DNA from: Actinoplanes octamycinicus | GTDB lineage: Bacteria > Actinomycetota > Actinomycetes > Mycobacteriales > Micromonosporaceae | Length of the DNA stretch: 64,000 nucleotides | Assembly (NCBI RefSeq): GCF_014205225.1 | Contig: NZ_JACHNB010000001.1 | Location: 2,647,501-2,711,500 of the forward strand | Direction: 5' to 3' | Notes under the pieces: model-generated | What the model saw: the letters and a program-made list of their open reading frames with translations, nothing else | Database searches by the model: none | What the model was told of the DNA's origin: nothing | Translations under genes and position numbers: made by a program | Shown here: positions 6,342 through 15,904 of the stretch, piece by piece | Numbering within the stretch: the stretch's first letter is position 1 | Layout of the letters: the number at the start of each line of letters is the position of its first letter

Positions 6342-8186
6342 TCAGGGGATCGTGGTGATCCGGTTGGCCGGGCCCGGCGGGATGGTGCCGGTGCCGAGGT
6401 ACGCGGTGAGCGCGTCCACGTCGAAGCCGGGCGCGGTCACCACCAGCGACGGGTCGACGACCAGCTTGCTGAAGCCGTCACCGCCGTTGGCCAGGAAGTT
6501 GTTCATGGTGACCTGGTAGGTGGCGGCCGGGTCGATCGGGGTGCCGTTCAGCGCCAGGTTGCTGACCTTGGCGCCGAGCGGGGCCGAGGCGCTCCAGGTG
6601 TAGGTGAAGCCCGCCGAGACCTGCAGGATCTTCGTGGTGGTCTGCCCCTGGTAGCCGGCGAACTGCTGCTCCAGGGCCTCCTTGAGCTGGGCGCCGGTGA
6701 GCGGCTCGGTGGTGACCAGGTTGTTGAACGGCTGGACGGTGAACGCCTCGCCGTAGGTGACCTGGCCGTAGGCCTCGCCGCCGGACGACTGGTCGGCGTC
6801 CAGGTCGGCGCGGATGCCGCCCGGGTTCATCAGCGCGAGCTGGGCCCCGGCGCCGGTCGTGTACCGCAGCTGGGCGTCGGCGATCACGTCGCCGAGCGGG
6901 CTCTCGCCGGCCGCGTTGTTCGTCCGCACGATGTCGCCGGTGATCGCGCCGACCAGCTTGTTGGCGATCGGGGCGACCGCGGTGCGGTACTTGTCGGCGA
7001 CCTGCTTCGCGGCCGGGTCGACGGTGTCCGGGTTCTTCAGGTAGGCGCCGGACGCGTCCTTCTTCCAGCCGCCGTTGCCGTCCGGCACGCCGTTCTCCAC
7101 GATCACGTTCTTCGCGGTGATCTCGGCGAACCGGCCGGTGCGCCGGTCCAGCGCGTAGTCGATGTCGGTGATCAGCTGGCCGTTGGTGCCGGCGCTGGTC
7201 ACCACGGTGTCCTTGCCGGCCGAGTTCGGCAGCTTGCAGGAGTAGAACCGGTGGGTGTGCCCGGACACCACGATGCTGATCTCCGGGTTCAGCCCGGCCA
7301 CGATCGGCACCACCGCGCCGGAGAAGTTCACGCAGTCGGAGACGCCCGGGGTGGGCGTGGCCGTGCCCTGCGAGCCGCCCTCGTGCAGCAGCAGCACCTG
7401 GGCCTTGACCCCGAACAGCTTGAGCACCCGGCTCCACTTGTTCGCGGTCGCCACCTCGTCGGTGAAGTGCACGTTCTTGATCCCGGCCGGGTTCACGATG
7501 CCGGCCGTGCCCTCCAGGGTCATGCCGATGAAGCCGACCGGCACGCCGCCGACGAACCGGATGTCGACCGGCGGCAGGATCGGCTTGCCGGTCTTGTTGT
7601 CGATGGTGTTCGCGGCCAGATAGCTGAACTCGGCGCCGCCGAAGCCGTCGCCGTCCTGGCAGCCGTCGACCGGGTGGCAGCCGCCGCGCTGCATCCGGAT
7701 CAGCTCGTCCACGCCCTCGTCGAACTCGTGGTTGCCCACCGAGCTGACCTGCAGGCCGACCGTGTTCATCAGCTCGATCGTCGGCTCGTCGTGGAACGCC
7801 GCGCTGACCAGCGGGGTGGCCCCGATCAGGTCGCCGGCGCCGACCGTGGTGGTTACCCGGCCCTCCTGCTTCGCCTCGGCGCGCAACCTCTTCAGGTACG
7901 TCGCGAGGTATTCCACACCGCCGGCCGGGGTGCTGGTGCCGCTGGCGTTGACCACCGCGCCGCTGCCGGTCGGCGGGTCGATCGCGCCGTGGAAGTCGTT
8001 GTAGCTGAGGAACTGGCCCTTCACCAGCGAGCCGCCGGTGGTCGCGCCGTACGCGGCGGTCACCGGGGCGAACTCGGCGGGCGGCGCGGCGGCCGCGGGC
8101 CGGGCGGTGGGCAGGGCGGTGAGCGTGCCGGCGACAGCCAGCGCGACCGCTGGTACGGCGACGCGCCGCCGCAGTGCGGATGGCAT
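6342..8186 (-). CDS. Secreted 5'-nucleotidase / bifunctional metallophosphoesterase (UshA type)
   Basis: The protein has 614 residues from the ATG at 8186, which has GGGAGG upstream. The longer frame would start inside the leader DNA. A Sec signal peptide (basic MPSALRRR, hydrophobic core, ending around ARPAAAAP) directs export. The metallophosphatase domain shows the metal-binding motifs NDFHGA, GNHEFDEG and GHTHRFYSC. The C-terminal 5'-nucleotidase domain (from about residue 400) contains NPGGIRADL and the substrate-stacking segment near TYGEAFTVQPFNN. It likely dephosphorylates external nucleotides or cyclic nucleotides to salvage phosphate and nucleosides. The gene is monocistronic, divergent from pcrA. 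Confidence 0.92.
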   Translation of the reverse strand: MPSALRRRVAVPAVALAVAGTLTALPTARPAAAAPPAEFAPVTAAYGATTGGSLVKGQFLSYNDFHGAIDPPTGSGAVVNASGTSTPAGGVEYLATYLKRLRAEAKQEGRVTTTVGAGDLIGATPLVSAAFHDEPTIELMNTVGLQVSSVGNHEFDEGVDELIRMQRGGCHPVDGCQDGDGFGGAEFSYLAANTIDNKTGKPILPPVDIRFVGGVPVGFIGMTLEGTAGIVNPAGIKNVHFTDEVATANKWSRVLKLFGVKAQVLLLHEGGSQGTATPTPGVSDCVNFSGAVVPIVAGLNPEISIVVSGHTHRFYSCKLPNSAGKDTVVTSAGTNGQLITDIDYALDRRTGRFAEITAKNVIVENGVPDGNGGWKKDASGAYLKNPDTVDPAAKQVADKYRTAVAPIANKLVGAITGDIVRTNNAAGESPLGDVIADAQLRYTTGAGAQLALMNPGGIRADLDADQSSGGEAYGQVTYGEAFTVQPFNNLVTTEPLTGAQLKEALEQQFAGYQGQTTTKILQVSAGFTYTWSASAPLGAKVSNLALNGTPIDPAATYQVTMNNFLANGGDGFSKLVVDPSLVVTAPGFDVDALTAYLGTGTIPPGPANRITTIP

Positions 8187-8339
8187 GAGCTTCGATCCTC
8201 CCGATCGATGTGGACGATCAGTCAACTCGCTCAGCCTGGTGGATCCGGGAAGACGGCGCTACCACTTCGGGGTGACAAGTCGATTGCTGATCACCGATGT
8301 CGAGGCGTTCCAGGGCGATTCCGTGTCAGGGGGTCGGCA

Positions 8340-8345
8340 TACACT
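8340..8345 (+). promoter_or_regulatory. Putative -10 element for pcrA
   Basis: TACACT lies ten bases upstream of the pcrA ATG, predicting a start site only a few bases before the coding region. There is no ribosome site before the ATG, which fits a near-leaderless message. The -35 is not recognisable. Confidence 0.4.
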
Positions 8346-8355
8346 GGCTCCCGCG

Positions 8356-10794
8356 ATGCGACCTTCCTCAGATTCTCCCGATGACGCCCTGTTCCCGCTG
8401 CCCACGGCGGCCCCGCCGGCCCCGGCGCCGCCGCCGGTCCGGCTGGCCCCGCGGGCTCCGCAGGCACGCCGGTCGGTCGACCCGGAGTCGCTGCTGGAGG
8501 GGCTGAACGGCCCGCAGCGGGACGCGGTCACCCACGCCGGCGGCCCGCTGCTGATCGTGGCCGGCGCGGGCTCCGGCAAGACCCGGGTGCTCACCCACCG
8601 GATCGCCTACCTGCTGGCCAAGCGGGACGTGCACCCCGGCGAGATCATCGCGATCACGTTCACCAACAAGGCGGCCGGCGAGATGAAGGAGCGGGTGGCC
8701 CACCTGGTCGGCCCGCGCGCCCGGTTGATGTGGGTGTCGACCTTCCACTCGGCCTGTGTCCGGATCCTGCGCGCCGAGCACGAGCACGCCGGGCTGAAAA
8801 GCACCTTCTCGATCTACGACGCGGACGACTCCCGCCGGCTGATGCAGATGGTGGCCCGCGAGCTCGACCTGGACCCGAAGCGCTACACCGCCCGGGGCCT
8901 GGCCGCCCAGGTGTCGAACCTGAAGAACGAGCTGGTCGACCCGGAGGAGTTCAAGCAGCGGGCGAAAGGGCCGAACGAGCGGGCCGTCGCCGAGGCCTAC
9001 GAGCTCTACCAGCGCCGGCTGAAAGAGGCGCACGCGCTGGACTTCGACGACATCATCATGGCCGTGGTGCACCTGTTCCAGTCGCACCCGCTGGTCGCCG
9101 AGGCCTACCGCCGGCGGTTCCGGCACGTCCTGGTCGACGAGTACCAGGACACCAACCACGCGCAGTACACGCTGATCCGTGAGCTGGTCGGCACCGAGGA
9201 CCCGTCGGAGCTGTGCGTGGTCGGTGACGCCGACCAGTCGATCTACGCGTTCCGCGGCGCGACGATCCGCAACATCCTGGAGTTCGAGCGCGACTACCCG
9301 GACGCCCGGACCATCCTGCTGGAGCAGAACTACCGGTCCACCCAGACCATCCTCTCCGCGGCCAACGCGGTGATCGACCGGAACACCTCGCGCAAGCCCA
9401 AGCGGCTCTGGAGCGACCAGGGCGCCGGCGAGCAGATCGTCGGCTACGTGGCGGACACCGAGCACGCCGAGGCGGACTGGGTGGCCCGGGAGATCGACCG
9501 GCTCGCCGACCGGCACGAGGTGCGCCCCGGCGACGTGGCGGTCTTCTACCGCACCAACAACCAGTCCCGGGTGTTCGAGGAGGTGTTCATCCGGGTCGGC
9601 CTGCCCTACAAGGTGGTCGGCGGGGTGCGCTTCTACGAGCGCAAGGAGGTCCGCGACGCGCTGGCCTACCTGCGCGCGATCGTGAACGAGGACGACACGG
9701 TCAGCGTCCGCCGGGTGCTGAACACGCCGAAACGCGGGATCGGCGACCGGGCCGAGGCGTGCGTGGAGGCGCTGTCGACCCGGGACCGGATCTCGTTCGG
9801 CCAGGCGCTGCGGCACGCCCGGTCCGCGCCCGGCATCTCCACCCGGGCGGCCAACAGCATCGCCGACTTCGTGCAGCTGCTCGACGACCTGCGGGAGCTG
9901 TCGCTGACCGCCCCGCCGGAGGAGGTGCTGGAGTCGGTGCTGCAGCGTTCCGGCCTGCTCAGCGAGCTGGAGGAGAGCCTCGACCCGCAGGACCAGGGCC
10001 GGGTGGAGAACCTGCAGGAGCTGGTCAGCGTCGCCCGGGAGTACACCGAGCGGGTGGAGTCGCAGCAGGACGAGGAGGACCCGGAGGCCCCGTCCGCCAC
10101 GCTGGCCGGCTTCCTGGAGCAGGTGGCCCTGGTCGCCGACGCCGACCAGATCCCCACCGACGACCCCGACCACCAGGGTGTGGTCACCCTGATGACCCTG
10201 CACACCGCGAAAGGCCTGGAGTTCCCGGTGGTCTTCCTGACCGGCCTGGAGGACGGCGTCTTCCCGCACATGCGGGCGATGTCGGACAACTCGGAGCTGG
10301 AGGAGGAGCGCCGGCTGGCCTATGTCGGGATCACCCGGGCCCGGCAGCGGCTCTACCTGTCCCGGGCGGTGACCCGGTCGGCGTGGGGCCAGCCGCAGTA
10401 CAACCCGCCGTCCCGGTTCACCGACGAGCTGCCGGCCGAGCTGGTCCGCTGGGAGCGCACCGGCGGGTCGTACACGTCCTGGTCGGGCACCGGTGGCGGG
10501 GTGGGCGGCCGCGGCGGCGGGGACCGGCAGCGCGGCGGCGGCTTCGCCGGGGGCACGCCCAAGGCGCAGCGCATCGCCGAGCGGCTCGGCATCGACGGCA
10601 GCAAGCTGGCCACCGCCAGCGAGCTCAAGCAGACGCCGAAGGTGGCGCCCGGCGACCGGGTCAACCACCAGCGCTACGGGCTCGGCCGGGTGGTCGTGGT
10701 GGAGGGCCAGGGCCCGGGCGCTCGCGCCCAGATCGACTTCGGCGACCAGGTGATGTGGCTGATCCTGCGGCACGCCCCGATCGAGAAGATCTAG
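8356..10794 (+). CDS. pcrA: ATP-dependent DNA helicase PcrA/UvrD (superfamily 1A)
   Basis: The protein has 812 residues from ATG 8356. The open frame continues further upstream, but those residues overlap the nucleotidase gene and lack family similarity. Superfamily 1 motifs are in order: LNGPQRDAVTH (Q motif), GAGSGKTRVLTHRI (Walker A near residue 70), VDEYQDTNHAQY, GDADQSIYAFRGA, EQNYRST, the LMTLHTAKGLEFPVVFL segment and VGITRARQRLYL. A Pro-rich N-terminal tail and a Gly-rich linker precede the C-terminal RNA-polymerase-interacting Tudor-like domain (VNHQRYGLGRVVVVEGQG), as in actinobacterial PcrA. It unwinds DNA 3'-5' in repair and resolves replication-transcription conflicts. Confidence 0.96.
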   Translation: MRPSSDSPDDALFPLPTAAPPAPAPPPVRLAPRAPQARRSVDPESLLEGLNGPQRDAVTHAGGPLLIVAGAGSGKTRVLTHRIAYLLAKRDVHPGEIIAITFTNKAAGEMKERVAHLVGPRARLMWVSTFHSACVRILRAEHEHAGLKSTFSIYDADDSRRLMQMVARELDLDPKRYTARGLAAQVSNLKNELVDPEEFKQRAKGPNERAVAEAYELYQRRLKEAHALDFDDIIMAVVHLFQSHPLVAEAYRRRFRHVLVDEYQDTNHAQYTLIRELVGTEDPSELCVVGDADQSIYAFRGATIRNILEFERDYPDARTILLEQNYRSTQTILSAANAVIDRNTSRKPKRLWSDQGAGEQIVGYVADTEHAEADWVAREIDRLADRHEVRPGDVAVFYRTNNQSRVFEEVFIRVGLPYKVVGGVRFYERKEVRDALAYLRAIVNEDDTVSVRRVLNTPKRGIGDRAEACVEALSTRDRISFGQALRHARSAPGISTRAANSIADFVQLLDDLRELSLTAPPEEVLESVLQRSGLLSELEESLDPQDQGRVENLQELVSVAREYTERVESQQDEEDPEAPSATLAGFLEQVALVADADQIPTDDPDHQGVVTLMTLHTAKGLEFPVVFLTGLEDGVFPHMRAMSDNSELEEERRLAYVGITRARQRLYLSRAVTRSAWGQPQYNPPSRFTDELPAELVRWERTGGSYTSWSGTGGGVGGRGGGDRQRGGGFAGGTPKAQRIAERLGIDGSKLATASELKQTPKVAPGDRVNHQRYGLGRVVVVEGQGPGARAQIDFGDQVMWLILRHAPIEKI

Positions 10795-10813
10795 ACCCTT
10801 TTCGGGTACGGGG

Positions 10814-11590
10814 TCAGTACCCGCCGCACCCCGGGATGTCCACGCCGTGCTCGTGCATCCACGCGGTCGGCTCGACCGGGTTCTTGTAGTGCCCCCGGTG
10901 CACCTCGAAGTGCAGGTGCGGGCCGGTGGAGTGCCCGGTCGAGCCCTCGTCGCCGATCTGCTGCCCGGCCCGCACCGTCTGGCCGACGGCCACCGCGATC
11001 CGGGACAGGTGGCCGTAATGGGTGAGCCAGCCGTCGCCGTGGTCGATCAGGATGGCGTTGCCGTATCCCTGGGCCATGCCGGCCGCGACCACCACGCCGG
11101 CGCCGGCCGCGACGATCGGGGTGCCGTCCGGGCCGGCCAGGTCGACGCCGGCGTGCAGCCGGCCCCAGCGCGGGCCGAAGCAGGAGGTGACCCGGGCGGC
11201 CGGGTTCGGGTTGACCCAGGCGGCGCCAGTCGTCGCCACCGTCTTCTCCTTCCGCTGGACCGCGGCGGGCACGATGGCGGCGCCGGTCCGGGCCGGCTGC
11301 CGGGGGTGGGTCTTGGCCGGGGCCTGGTCACCGGACGGCGGGACGATCGGCAGGGCGGCCGGGGCGTGCGCGGCGGTGTGCTGCTCGGTGGAGACCTGCC
11401 CGACTGGCGCGGCCGAGGCCGCGGCGCCGGCCACGCCGACACCGGTGGCCAGGGTGGCGGTCAGCGCGGTCACCGAGAGCGCGGAGCGGCTGCGGGTGGC
11501 GAAGAGGGCCGGGAAAGCCGGGGCGCGGTGCCGGCGGAGGCGCTCCTGCCGGTGCCGTCCGGTGCTCTCCGATGCCGAGGTCTGCGCCAC
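10814..11590 (-). CDS. Secreted M23-family peptidase (LytM domain)
   Basis: The protein has 258 residues from GTG 11590, with GGAAGGGG 8-15 bases upstream. A long basic N-region is followed by a hydrophobic export segment (SALSVTALTATLATGVGVAGAAASA). A Pro/Ala/Thr linker leads to the C-terminal peptidase domain. Zinc ligands are visible: His and Asp in LHAGVDLAGPDGTP and the HLHFEV motif, with the catalytic His in HYGHLS. Cys residues in TSCFGPRWG and DIPGCGGY could form a disulfide. The likely role is peptidoglycan cross-bridge cleavage or amidase activation outside the membrane. It has a paralogue immediately upstream (11714-12469). Confidence 0.92.
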   Translation of the reverse strand: MAQTSASESTGRHRQERLRRHRAPAFPALFATRSRSALSVTALTATLATGVGVAGAAASAAPVGQVSTEQHTAAHAPAALPIVPPSGDQAPAKTHPRQPARTGAAIVPAAVQRKEKTVATTGAAWVNPNPAARVTSCFGPRWGRLHAGVDLAGPDGTPIVAAGAGVVVAAGMAQGYGNAILIDHGDGWLTHYGHLSRIAVAVGQTVRAGQQIGDEGSTGHSTGPHLHFEVHRGHYKNPVEPTAWMHEHGVDIPGCGGY

Positions 11591-11713
11591 GCGAGATTCC
11601 CCTTCCGACGTCCGTGATCAGTGCTGTCACGGTTCTGTCGGCCCGGGGCGGAGGGCGCTGAGGGGTGTGGCGGCCGGTTCAACCGACTCGCAACCGGGTA
11701 GAACCCGGGCAGA

Positions 11714-12469
11714 TCAGGAAGCGGCCTCGGCGGCGGCCATGCCGGCGTAGACCGACTCCATCTGGAGCTGGATGTCGACGCCGTGCGGCTTGAGGAAGGT
11801 GATCGGGTCGACCGGCTTGCCGCCGACGTGGATCTCCAGGTGCAGGTGCGTGCCGTACGAATAACCGGTGTTGCCGACCTCGCCGATCACCTGGCCGGCC
11901 TTGACCGCGTCGCCCTTTTTCACCAGCAGGCGCCGGGAGTGGGCGTAGATGACCTCGGTGCCGTCGTCCTGCTGGACGGTGATCGAGTAGCCGTAACCGC
12001 CGTTGTACCCGGCCGCGGTGACCGTGCCGGCGTGGATCGACTTGTACGGCGTGCCGTCCGGGGCGGCCAGGTCGATGCCGGCGTGCAGCTTGCCGAACCG
12101 GACCCCGAACGCCGAGGTGAACTGGTAGTCGTCCAGCGGGAGCAGGTAGACCTCGGCGGCCGCCTGCTCGTCGGTCAGCTTGTCGTTCGCCTTGGCGGCG
12201 GTGTCCCGGCTCTCCGAGCGGGAGGCGCGGGTCTGGTCACCGGCGCGGCTCTGCAGCGCGTCCGTGGCGACCTGGGACTGGTCCAGGCTGGACAGGATGT
12301 CCGGGCTGACCGTCTTGGCGTCCGGCAGGTTCGAGGCCGCGCCGAGGGCGACCACACCGGCGCCGACGAAGGCGGAGGTGACGACTGCGGCGTAGCGGCT
12401 GCGGGGAGGGGTCGGCACACGGCGTCGGCCGCGATAGCGATCGGGCTCAGACGACAAGCGCTGGCGCAC
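11714..12469 (-). CDS. Secreted or membrane-anchored M23-family peptidase
   Basis: The protein has 251 residues from GTG 12469, which has GGAGG seven bases upstream. An Arg-rich N-terminus precedes one hydrophobic helix (YAAVVTSAFVGAGVVALGAAS) that serves as signal or anchor. A polar Ser/Arg/Asp linker follows, then the LytM domain with FGVRFGKLHAGIDLAAPDGTP (zinc ligands H and D), a catalytic-His segment YAHSRRLLV, and GTHLHLEIH. It is probably a cell-wall hydrolase. It is a tandem paralogue of the neighbouring peptidase gene. The 124-base gap to that gene contains no clear terminator, so read-through is possible. Confidence 0.92.
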   Translation of the reverse strand: MRQRLSSEPDRYRGRRRVPTPPRSRYAAVVTSAFVGAGVVALGAASNLPDAKTVSPDILSSLDQSQVATDALQSRAGDQTRASRSESRDTAAKANDKLTDEQAAAEVYLLPLDDYQFTSAFGVRFGKLHAGIDLAAPDGTPYKSIHAGTVTAAGYNGGYGYSITVQQDDGTEVIYAHSRRLLVKKGDAVKAGQVIGEVGNTGYSYGTHLHLEIHVGGKPVDPITFLKPHGVDIQLQMESVYAGMAAAEAAS

Positions 12470-12852
12470 GAAGGACCCTCCGTCGGTGGCATTGCGGCGG
12501 CACGCTCATGGCCCCGCGCAAGCGGTTAACGAGTGTTGGCCGGGCGGTCGCTGGGGGGTGAACCTGTGCGACAGCCGTGGCCACGGTAACGAAACGACTG
12601 CCGGGTCACAAGTCGCAGCGCCATTTTCGTGACAGTTCCACGCCGGTATTGATCAGCTATTGTCCGAATTGGTTACCTTTCCTTAGGGGGAGATTAGCGA
12701 CGGTGTGTGATCACCTATAAAACGGAAAGTAATGTGACCGGGCTAACCATTACCTGGCCGTGTCGTGGCCGGAGGCGCTGTCCGGGGCCCGGGGGCTCGG
12801 GTTACCGTTCGTTCAGGTGGGACGTCGAGGTCCCCGGTGTGGAGGGGTCAGC
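12470..12852. other. 383-bp intergenic region between M23 and B12-binding genes, AT-richer than its surroundings
   Basis: No gene is supported here. It holds a good minus-strand promoter (12583-12611) and a plus-strand TATAAAA box at 12716-12722 preceded by the palindrome GTGATCAC (12706-12713), which could bind a CRP-like regulator. The stretch 12640-12730 is clearly richer in A+T than the flanking genes. I found no match to the ydaO/c-di-AMP riboswitch often seen upstream of actinobacterial wall hydrolases. Confidence 0.5.
12583..12611 (-). promoter_or_regulatory. Promoter of the M23 peptidase gene(s)
   Basis: Read on the minus strand, TTGTGA (12611-12606), a 17-base spacer and TACCGT (12588-12583) match the housekeeping sigma pattern. 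The predicted 5' leader is about 107 bases before GTG 12469. Confidence 0.5.
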
Positions 12853-13257
12853 ATGCAAGCACGGATCAGGGTCGTCGTCGCCAAGCCCGGGCTGGACGGG
12901 CACGACCGGGGAGCCAAGGTGGTCGCCCGGGCGCTCCGCGACGCCGGCATGGAAGTCGTCTACACCGGGCTGCACCAGACGCCCGAGCAGATCGTCGAGA
13001 CCGCGATCCAGGAGGACGCGGACGCGGTCGGCCTGTCGATCCTCTCCGGGGCGCACATGACGTTGTTCCGCCGCGTGATGGAACTGTTGGCGGAGCGTGA
13101 TGCCGCGGACATCGTGGTATTCGGCGGCGGCATCATTCCGGAGGACGACATCACGGAATTGGAATCACTCGGCGTAGCCAAGGTATTCACGCCGGGTGCG
13201 ACCACGGCATCCATCATCGAATGGGTCCGCGCCAATGTGGGGACCCAGGTCGGCTGA
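12853..13257 (+). CDS. Small cobalamin (B12)-binding domain protein (MutA/IcmB-like small subunit)
   Basis: The protein has 134 residues from ATG 12853, which has GGAGGGG at 12841-12847. The longer in-frame start at 12760 has no ribosome site. The entire protein is a Rossmann-like B12-binding domain. [10 protein letters not shown] near residue 16 contains the DxHxxG signature whose His replaces dimethylbenzimidazole as the cobalt ligand. SILSGAHM and VVFGGGIIP form the nucleotide-tail pocket, and FTPGATT closes the fold. It matches the C-terminal domain of methylmalonyl-CoA mutase or the small subunit of isobutyryl-CoA mutase. The large subunit is not in this window. Confidence 0.9.
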   Translation: MQARIRVVVAKPGLDGHDRGAKVVARALRDAGMEVVYTGLHQTPEQIVETAIQEDADAVGLSILSGAHMTLFRRVMELLAERDAADIVVFGGGIIPEDDITELESLGVAKVFTPGATTASIIEWVRANVGTQVG

Positions 13258-13280
13258 GCCGGAGCCGGCAAACAGAAAAA

Positions 13281-13320
13281 GGGAGAGGCCGGACGCACCC
13301 CTCACACGTCCGGCCCCTCT
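13281..13320 (+). terminator. Terminator after the B12-binding gene
   Basis: A long stem, GAGGCCGGACG-type arm at 13285-13295 paired with 13307-13319, has an 11-base loop. No T tract follows, as is common in actinobacteria. Confidence 0.7.
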
Positions 13321-13733
13321 ATGCGCGATGCCCCGCCGCCACCCCTCGACCGACAGGGCATCGGCCGTTCTCATCCGCGGGCCCGTGTAGCACCTCGCTG
13401 ACATCACACTCAACGACGCCCTTCTCGGCGGGGTTACGCGTGCATCCATGACTTTTTCCGACCAGTTGCCGGGCAGTCACTCCGGTCACTCGGCGCACGG
13501 CCGTGCCAACCGTCCCGGAGCTGCGATTTCGTCCCTCTGGTGTGTGGTCTTGCACACCGTGTACCCGCGCGGGCACAGAGCCCGTTTAGGTCGCTAGTCT
13601 GCGGATGACGGCCATTTGGGTGGCCGGACGATCCTCACGCTGGCGGCGCCGCTGCGACGCGCCGCGCACACAACAGGTCGGGACGCAATGGTGCGGCTTG
13701 CCGGCGCTTGGCGTCGCGAGCGAAAGGAGACAC
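13321..13733. other. 413-bp gap: upstream region and leader of sucC
   Basis: No gene is supported. A TAGTCT -10-like hexamer at 13595-13600 predicts a transcript with about 127 bases of 5' leader before sucC. An in-frame ATG at 13605 would extend SucC by 43 residues without family similarity. An imperfect hairpin CGGGC/GCCCG precedes TTTAGG near 13570-13590. Confidence 0.45.
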
Positions 13734-14912
13734 GTGGACCTGTTCGAGTATCAGGGGCGCGACCTGTTCGAACGGCACGGGCTGCCCGTGCTGGGCGGCG
13801 GTGTCGCCGAGACCCCGCAGGAGGCCCGGGCGATCGCCGAGCGGCTGGGCGGCAAGGTCGTCGTCAAGGCGCAGGTCAAGGTCGGCGGCCGGGGCAAGGC
13901 CGGCGGCGTCAAGCTGGCCGACGGCGCGGACGAGGCCGAGGCGCGCGCCACCGACATCCTGGGCATGGACATCAAGGGCCACACGGTCCACAAGGTGATG
14001 CTGGCCGAGACGGCCGACATCAAGGAGGAGTACTACTTCTCCTACCTGCTCGACCGCGCGAACCGGACCTTCCTCTGCATCGCCAGCGTGGCCGGCGGTA
14101 TGGAGATCGAGACGGTCGCCGAGGAGGACCCGGAGCGGGTCGCCAAGATCGCGATCGACGCGAGCAAGGGCGTGGACGAGGCGACGGCGCGGGAGATCGT
14201 CACCGCCGCCAAGTTCCCGGCCGACGTCGCCGACCAGGTCGTCGACATCGCGGTGAAGCTGTGGCAGGCGTTCGTCGCCGAGGACGCCCTGCTGGTCGAG
14301 GTCAACCCGCTGGCCAAGGTGGGCGACGGCCGGGTGCTGGCGCTGGACGCCAAGGTCACGCTGGACGAGAACGCCGGCTTCCGGCACCCCGACCACGAGG
14401 CGCTCGAGGACAAGTCCGCGGTCGACCCGATCGAGCAGGCGGCCAAGGCCAAGAACCTCAACTACGTCAAGCTCGACGGCGAGGTCGGCATCATCGGCAA
14501 CGGCGCGGGCCTGGTCATGTCGACCCTGGACGTGGTGGCGTACGCGGGTGAGCGGCACGGCGGCGTCAAGCCGGCCAACTTCCTCGACATCGGCGGTGGC
14601 GCGAGCGCCCAGGTGATGGCGAACGGCCTGGAGATCGTCCTCGGCGACCCGTCGGTGAAGTCGGTCTTCGTGAACGTCTTCGGCGGCATCACCGCCTGTG
14701 ACGCGGTGGCCAACGGCATCATCCAGGCGCTGGCCCTGCTCGCCGAGCGCGGCGAGACGGTGACCAAGCCGCTGGTCGTGCGGCTGGACGGCAACAACGC
14801 CGAGGCCGGTCGGGCCATCCTCGACGGCGCCAACAACCCGCTCGTCACGCGGGTCGACACGATGGACGGAGCGGCAGAGAAGGCCGCCGAGCTCGCGGCT
14901 GCGGGGAAGTGA
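13734..14912 (+). CDS. sucC: Succinyl-CoA synthetase, beta subunit (ADP-forming)
   Basis: The protein has 392 residues from GTG 13734. This start is chosen because AAAGGAGA sits at 13723-13729 and the protein begins [16 protein letters not shown], the conserved SucC start. An ATP-grasp fold occupies the first 230 residues ([19 protein letters not shown] binds nucleotide; [10 protein letters not shown] binds magnesium). The C-terminal CoA-ligase domain carries [12 protein letters not shown] and [18 protein letters not shown], which contacts the phosphohistidine of SucD. Together with SucD it interconverts succinyl-CoA and succinate with ATP formation in the TCA cycle. sucD follows after four bases. 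Confidence 0.97.
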   Translation: MDLFEYQGRDLFERHGLPVLGGGVAETPQEARAIAERLGGKVVVKAQVKVGGRGKAGGVKLADGADEAEARATDILGMDIKGHTVHKVMLAETADIKEEYYFSYLLDRANRTFLCIASVAGGMEIETVAEEDPERVAKIAIDASKGVDEATAREIVTAAKFPADVADQVVDIAVKLWQAFVAEDALLVEVNPLAKVGDGRVLALDAKVTLDENAGFRHPDHEALEDKSAVDPIEQAAKAKNLNYVKLDGEVGIIGNGAGLVMSTLDVVAYAGERHGGVKPANFLDIGGGASAQVMANGLEIVLGDPSVKSVFVNVFGGITACDAVANGIIQALALLAERGETVTKPLVVRLDGNNAEAGRAILDGANNPLVTRVDTMDGAAEKAAELAAAGK

Positions 14913-14916
14913 ACTA

Positions 14917-15798
14917 ATGGCTATCTGGCTCACCAAGGACTCCAAGGTCATCGTCCAGGGCATCACCGGTGGTGAGGGCTCCAAGCACACCAAGCGGATG
15001 CTCGCCGCGGGCACCCAGGTGGTCGGCGGCGTGAACCCGCGCAAGGCCGGCACCAAGGTGGACTTCGACGGCACCGAGCTGCCGGTGTTCGCCACGGTCG
15101 CCGAGGCGATCAAGGAGACCGGCGCGGACGTATCGGTGATCTTCGTGCCGCCGGCGTTCACCAAGGCCGCGGTGGTCGAGGCGATCGACGCCGAGATCCC
15201 GCTCGCCGTGGTGATCACCGAGGGCGTCCCGGTGCAGGACTCGGCGTCCTTCTGGGCGTACAACGTGGCCAAGGGGCAGAAGACCCGGATCATCGGCCCG
15301 AACTGCCCGGGCATCGCCTCGCCGGGCGCGTCGAACGCCGGCATCATCCCGGCCGACATCACCCCGCAGGGCCGGATCGGCCTGGTCAGCAAGAGCGGCA
15401 CGCTGACCTACCAGCTGATGTACGAGCTCCGCGAGTTCGGCTTCTCCACGGCGGTGGGCATCGGTGGTGACCCGATCATCGGCACCACGCACATCGACGC
15501 GCTGAAGGCCTTCCAGGAGGACCCGGAGACCGACGCGATCGTCATGATCGGTGAGATCGGTGGCGACGCCGAGGAGCGGGCCGCCGAGTTCATCAAGGCG
15601 AACGTGACCAAGCCGGTGGTCGGCTACATCGCCGGCTTCACCGCCCCGCCCGGCAAGACCATGGGTCACGCCGGCGCGATCATCTCCGGCTCGGCCGGCA
15701 CCGCCGACGCGAAGAAGGCGGCGCTCGAGGCGGCCGGCGTCAAGGTCGGCAAGACGCCGAGCGAGACCGCGCAGCTCATGCGCGAGGTCATGAGCTGA
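14917..15798 (+). CDS. sucD: Succinyl-CoA synthetase, alpha subunit
   Basis: The protein has 293 residues, the usual length. The N-terminal CoA-binding Rossmann domain begins [20 protein letters not shown]. The second domain carries the phosphorylated active-site histidine, H251, in [30 protein letters not shown] and [10 protein letters not shown] are standard SucD signatures. It forms the catalytic heterodimer with SucC. The gene is four bases after sucC, so both are read from one message. A stem-loop terminator follows. Confidence 0.97.
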   Translation: MAIWLTKDSKVIVQGITGGEGSKHTKRMLAAGTQVVGGVNPRKAGTKVDFDGTELPVFATVAEAIKETGADVSVIFVPPAFTKAAVVEAIDAEIPLAVVITEGVPVQDSASFWAYNVAKGQKTRIIGPNCPGIASPGASNAGIIPADITPQGRIGLVSKSGTLTYQLMYELREFGFSTAVGIGGDPIIGTTHIDALKAFQEDPETDAIVMIGEIGGDAEERAAEFIKANVTKPVVGYIAGFTAPPGKTMGHAGAIISGSAGTADAKKAALEAAGVKVGKTPSETAQLMREVMS

Positions 15799-15800
15799 GC

Positions 15801-15864
15801 ACAGCACGGACGGCGCGCCGTCGATCAGGTCGATGCGACCCGATCGGCGGCGCGCCGCTGTTTC
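15801..15864 (+). terminator. Terminator after sucCD
   Basis: CGGCGCGCCG (15811-15820) pairs with the same self-complementary string near 15847-15857, extended by ACAGC with GCTGT across a small bulge, and TTT follows. Confidence 0.7.
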
Positions 15865-15904
15865 TGCATCGCCGTGAGCGTCGCGGCGTGACAAGGTAGT
15901 CGCG

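Noticed and set aside
8038..8355. Upstream extension of PcrA by 106 residues
   Set aside because: It overlaps the 5' end of the divergent 5'-nucleotidase gene and has no family similarity. A -10 element lies directly before ATG 8356.
4986..8384. 1132-residue plus-strand open frame
   Set aside because: It is the antisense shadow of the minisatellite, chorismate mutase and 5'-nucleotidase genes. The real genes on the minus strand have motifs, signal peptides and ribosome sites; this frame has only low-complexity Arg/Gly/Val sequence.
12470..12720. ydaO (c-di-AMP) riboswitch upstream of the M23 peptidase gene
   Set aside because: This riboswitch often precedes actinobacterial wall hydrolases, so the leader was read on the minus strand. 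The conserved core segments and their order are missing.
13605..13733. Upstream ATG extending SucC by 43 residues
   Set aside because: The extension has no similarity to SucC, whereas GTG 13734 has a strong ribosome site and gives the canonical start.
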